A stretch of DNA of 43,406 bases from Lachnospiraceae bacterium (lineage in GTDB: Bacteria > Bacillota > Clostridia > Lachnospirales > Lachnospiraceae), in the NCBI GenBank assembly GCA_017482485.1, contig JAFUMV010000058.1, positions 1-43,406 of the forward strand, in the 5' to 3' direction. This document shows positions 42,366-43,406 of the stretch, piece after piece. The translations under genes and the position numbers were made by a program. Numbering within the stretch: the first letter of the stretch is position 1; each line of letters begins with the position of its first letter. Under the pieces are notes generated by a model. That model did no database searches. It was not told the DNA's origin and worked only from the letters and a program-made list of their open reading frames with translations.

Positions 42366-43133
42366 ATGAAGGAACTCGGTTTACAGCTTTACACCATCAG
42401 AGATTTCATGAAAACAGAGGAGGATATCCGCGAATCATTTCAGAAGATGAGAAAATACGGATATACGCAGGCGCAGACCGCGTGCTGCGCGATTCCCTAT
42501 GCGGATTTCGGCCGAATCGCAAAGGAAGAAGGTATTCAGATCGTGGGAACCCATGACAATTTTGATCTGATGGTGAATGATTTTGATCAGGCACTGGAAA
42601 ATCACCTGGCGCTGGGCACCACCAACATGGGAATCGGCGGCAACAAGAGCTATTCCGTGGACGAAGTGAAGGCTTTTATCGAAAAGGCGAACATCATCGG
42701 GGAAAAAGCCGCGAAGCATGGTATGAGGTTCACCTATCACAACCATTCCCACGAGTTTTTCAAATGGGAAAACGGAAAAACCACGATGGACATGCTGGTG
42801 GAGGGCTTAAATCCCGAAACCACATCCTTTGTGCTGGACACCTACTGGGTACAGTACGGCGGCGGAGATGTGAGATACTGGATCGAAAAGCTGGCCGGAC
42901 GCATCGACATCCTGCATTTAAAGGATTTGCGGATTGCCTTTGACAAGGATCAGCCCGCCACACCGAAGATCACCGAGATCGGAAACGGCAACTTAAACTG
43001 GGAGCTGATTCTGGATACCGCCAAGAAATGCAGCGTGAAATATTATGTGGTGGAGCAGGACTGTAATTTTAAAGTCAACTGTTTCGCTTCCATCCGCTCC
43101 AGCGCAGAGTATTTGAAGAAATTCATGGACTGA
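42366..43133 (+). CDS. Sugar phosphate isomerase/epimerase (xylose isomerase-like TIM barrel)
   Basis: A 255-residue cytoplasmic TIM-barrel protein. Family segments in order are LGLQLYTIRD at the start, GTHDNFD, YHNHSHEF near 125, FVLDTYWVQYGG, ILHLKDL and YYVVEQD near the end, which supply the metal-binding Glu/His/Asp residues. It should interconvert ketose and aldose or epimerise a sugar or inositol derivative. ATG 42366 is chosen over 42291 because AAAGGAGG lies directly upstream and the fold begins there. It probably handles the sugar released by this locus, but the substrate is not known. Confidence 0.88.
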   Translation: MKELGLQLYTIRDFMKTEEDIRESFQKMRKYGYTQAQTACCAIPYADFGRIAKEEGIQIVGTHDNFDLMVNDFDQALENHLALGTTNMGIGGNKSYSVDEVKAFIEKANIIGEKAAKHGMRFTYHNHSHEFFKWENGKTTMDMLVEGLNPETTSFVLDTYWVQYGGGDVRYWIEKLAGRIDILHLKDLRIAFDKDQPATPKITEIGNGNLNWELILDTAKKCSVKYYVVEQDCNFKVNCFASIRSSAEYLKKFMD

Positions 43134-43230
43134 GCGCATTTTTTAATAAAACGACAGCAGGGATAAAATAACGGCAGGCGGAACAAAACTGCGCTGCCGT
43201 AAGCACCGATAATGCAACATATGTGAAAAT

Positions 43231-43271
43231 AAGCTTCAACCCACATGCATTGTGAGGATGGAGCTTTTTTT
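43231..43271 (+). terminator. Intrinsic terminator after the isomerase gene
   Basis: AAGCTTC (43231-43237) pairs with GGAGCTT (43260-43266), with a CACA/TGTG inner helix, followed by seven T. A weaker hairpin, ACGGCAG/CTGCCGT, lies at 43171-43200. Confidence 0.65.
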
Positions 43272-43310
43272 ACTTTATAGGAAAGACCGCCTGCGGCGCT
43301 CTTTGGAATT

Positions 43311-43336
43311 AAAAAGTGCCCGCACAAAGGCGGGCA
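43311..43336 (-). terminator. Terminator of the minus-strand gene at the right edge
   Basis: On the minus strand TGCCCGC and GCGGGCA form a 7-bp stem (43336-43317) followed by CTTTTTAATT, a good intrinsic terminator 20 bases after the stop codon at 43357. Confidence 0.7.
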
Positions 43337-43356
43337 TGAAAAGGTTATGACACTGT

Positions 43357-43406
43357 TTAGAAGATATAAAAACCTTCTACTCCAGCCTCATCATCAAAAA
43401 GATCAT
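43357..43406 (-). CDS. C-terminus of an unidentified minus-strand gene (partial)
   Basis: Read on the minus strand from the window edge, one frame gives DLFDDEAGVEGFYIF and stops with TAA at 43359-43357, followed closely by a good terminator. The other two frames close quickly. Fifteen residues are too few to name a family. Confidence 0.5.
   Translation of the reverse strand, partial: DLFDDEAGVEGFYIF

Overview
The window looks like chromosomal DNA of a spore-forming gut Firmicute of the class Clostridia, most likely a Lachnospiraceae member. This rests on gene content: a SpoVAF-type spore protein, two carbohydrate ABC importers of Firmicute type, YesMN-type regulators, a clostridial [FeFe] hydrogenase, FeoAB, DUF1292 and DUF5662 proteins, an L-box riboswitch, and consistent AAGGAGG-like ribosome binding sites. 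The species was not determined.

Layout. 1-140: the 3' end (domains V and VI) of a group II intron lying against the end of a minus-strand pair, a YitT-family membrane protein and an S66 LD-carboxypeptidase. 2223-2846: a long intergenic region with a cluster of degenerate GGGGTAT...ATACCCC hairpins and a perfect 13-bp inverted repeat. 2847-8374: a heterodimeric ABC exporter with one degenerate and one canonical ATPase subunit, then a SpoVAF/GerA-type protein. 8583-12630: a HAD hydrolase and a YesN/YesM-type two-component pair. 12973-20435: a starch/maltodextrin locus with a very strongly expressed-looking solute-binding lipoprotein, two permeases, an extracellular GH13 amylase lipoprotein, and a second large binding lipoprotein whose start region carries a frameshift. 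YesN/YesM presumably control this locus, judging by position.

20541-28010: an NhaC-family transporter under a clear lysine riboswitch, so probably a lysine transporter; divergent FeoAB behind a consensus promoter with a perfect Fur-type operator; a monomeric [FeFe] hydrogenase; gltX. 28098-32986: a UvrD-type helicase, a DUF1292 protein, and a debranching-enzyme-like GH13 protein in which all four catalytic motifs are lost, translationally overlapped with a DUF5662 protein.

33422-43133: a second carbohydrate locus with LplB/LplC/LplA-type importer genes, a membrane-bound AraC-type sensor-regulator, a metallo-beta-lactamase-fold hydrolase, an alkaline-phosphatase-superfamily phosphodiesterase and a sugar isomerase/epimerase. 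Two gene remnants interrupt it: the C-terminus of an endonuclease/exonuclease/phosphatase protein and an internally deleted alpha-L-fucosidase-like gene with an ACG in place of its start codon. The locus therefore seems to be decaying. A minus-strand gene enters at the right edge.

The best leads are the GH13 pseudoenzyme with its coupled DUF5662 partner, the lysine riboswitch whose terminator also covers the ribosome binding site, the two gene remnants, the start-proximal frameshift and the repeat cluster at 2284-2560. I saw no rRNA, tRNA, CRISPR array or prophage.
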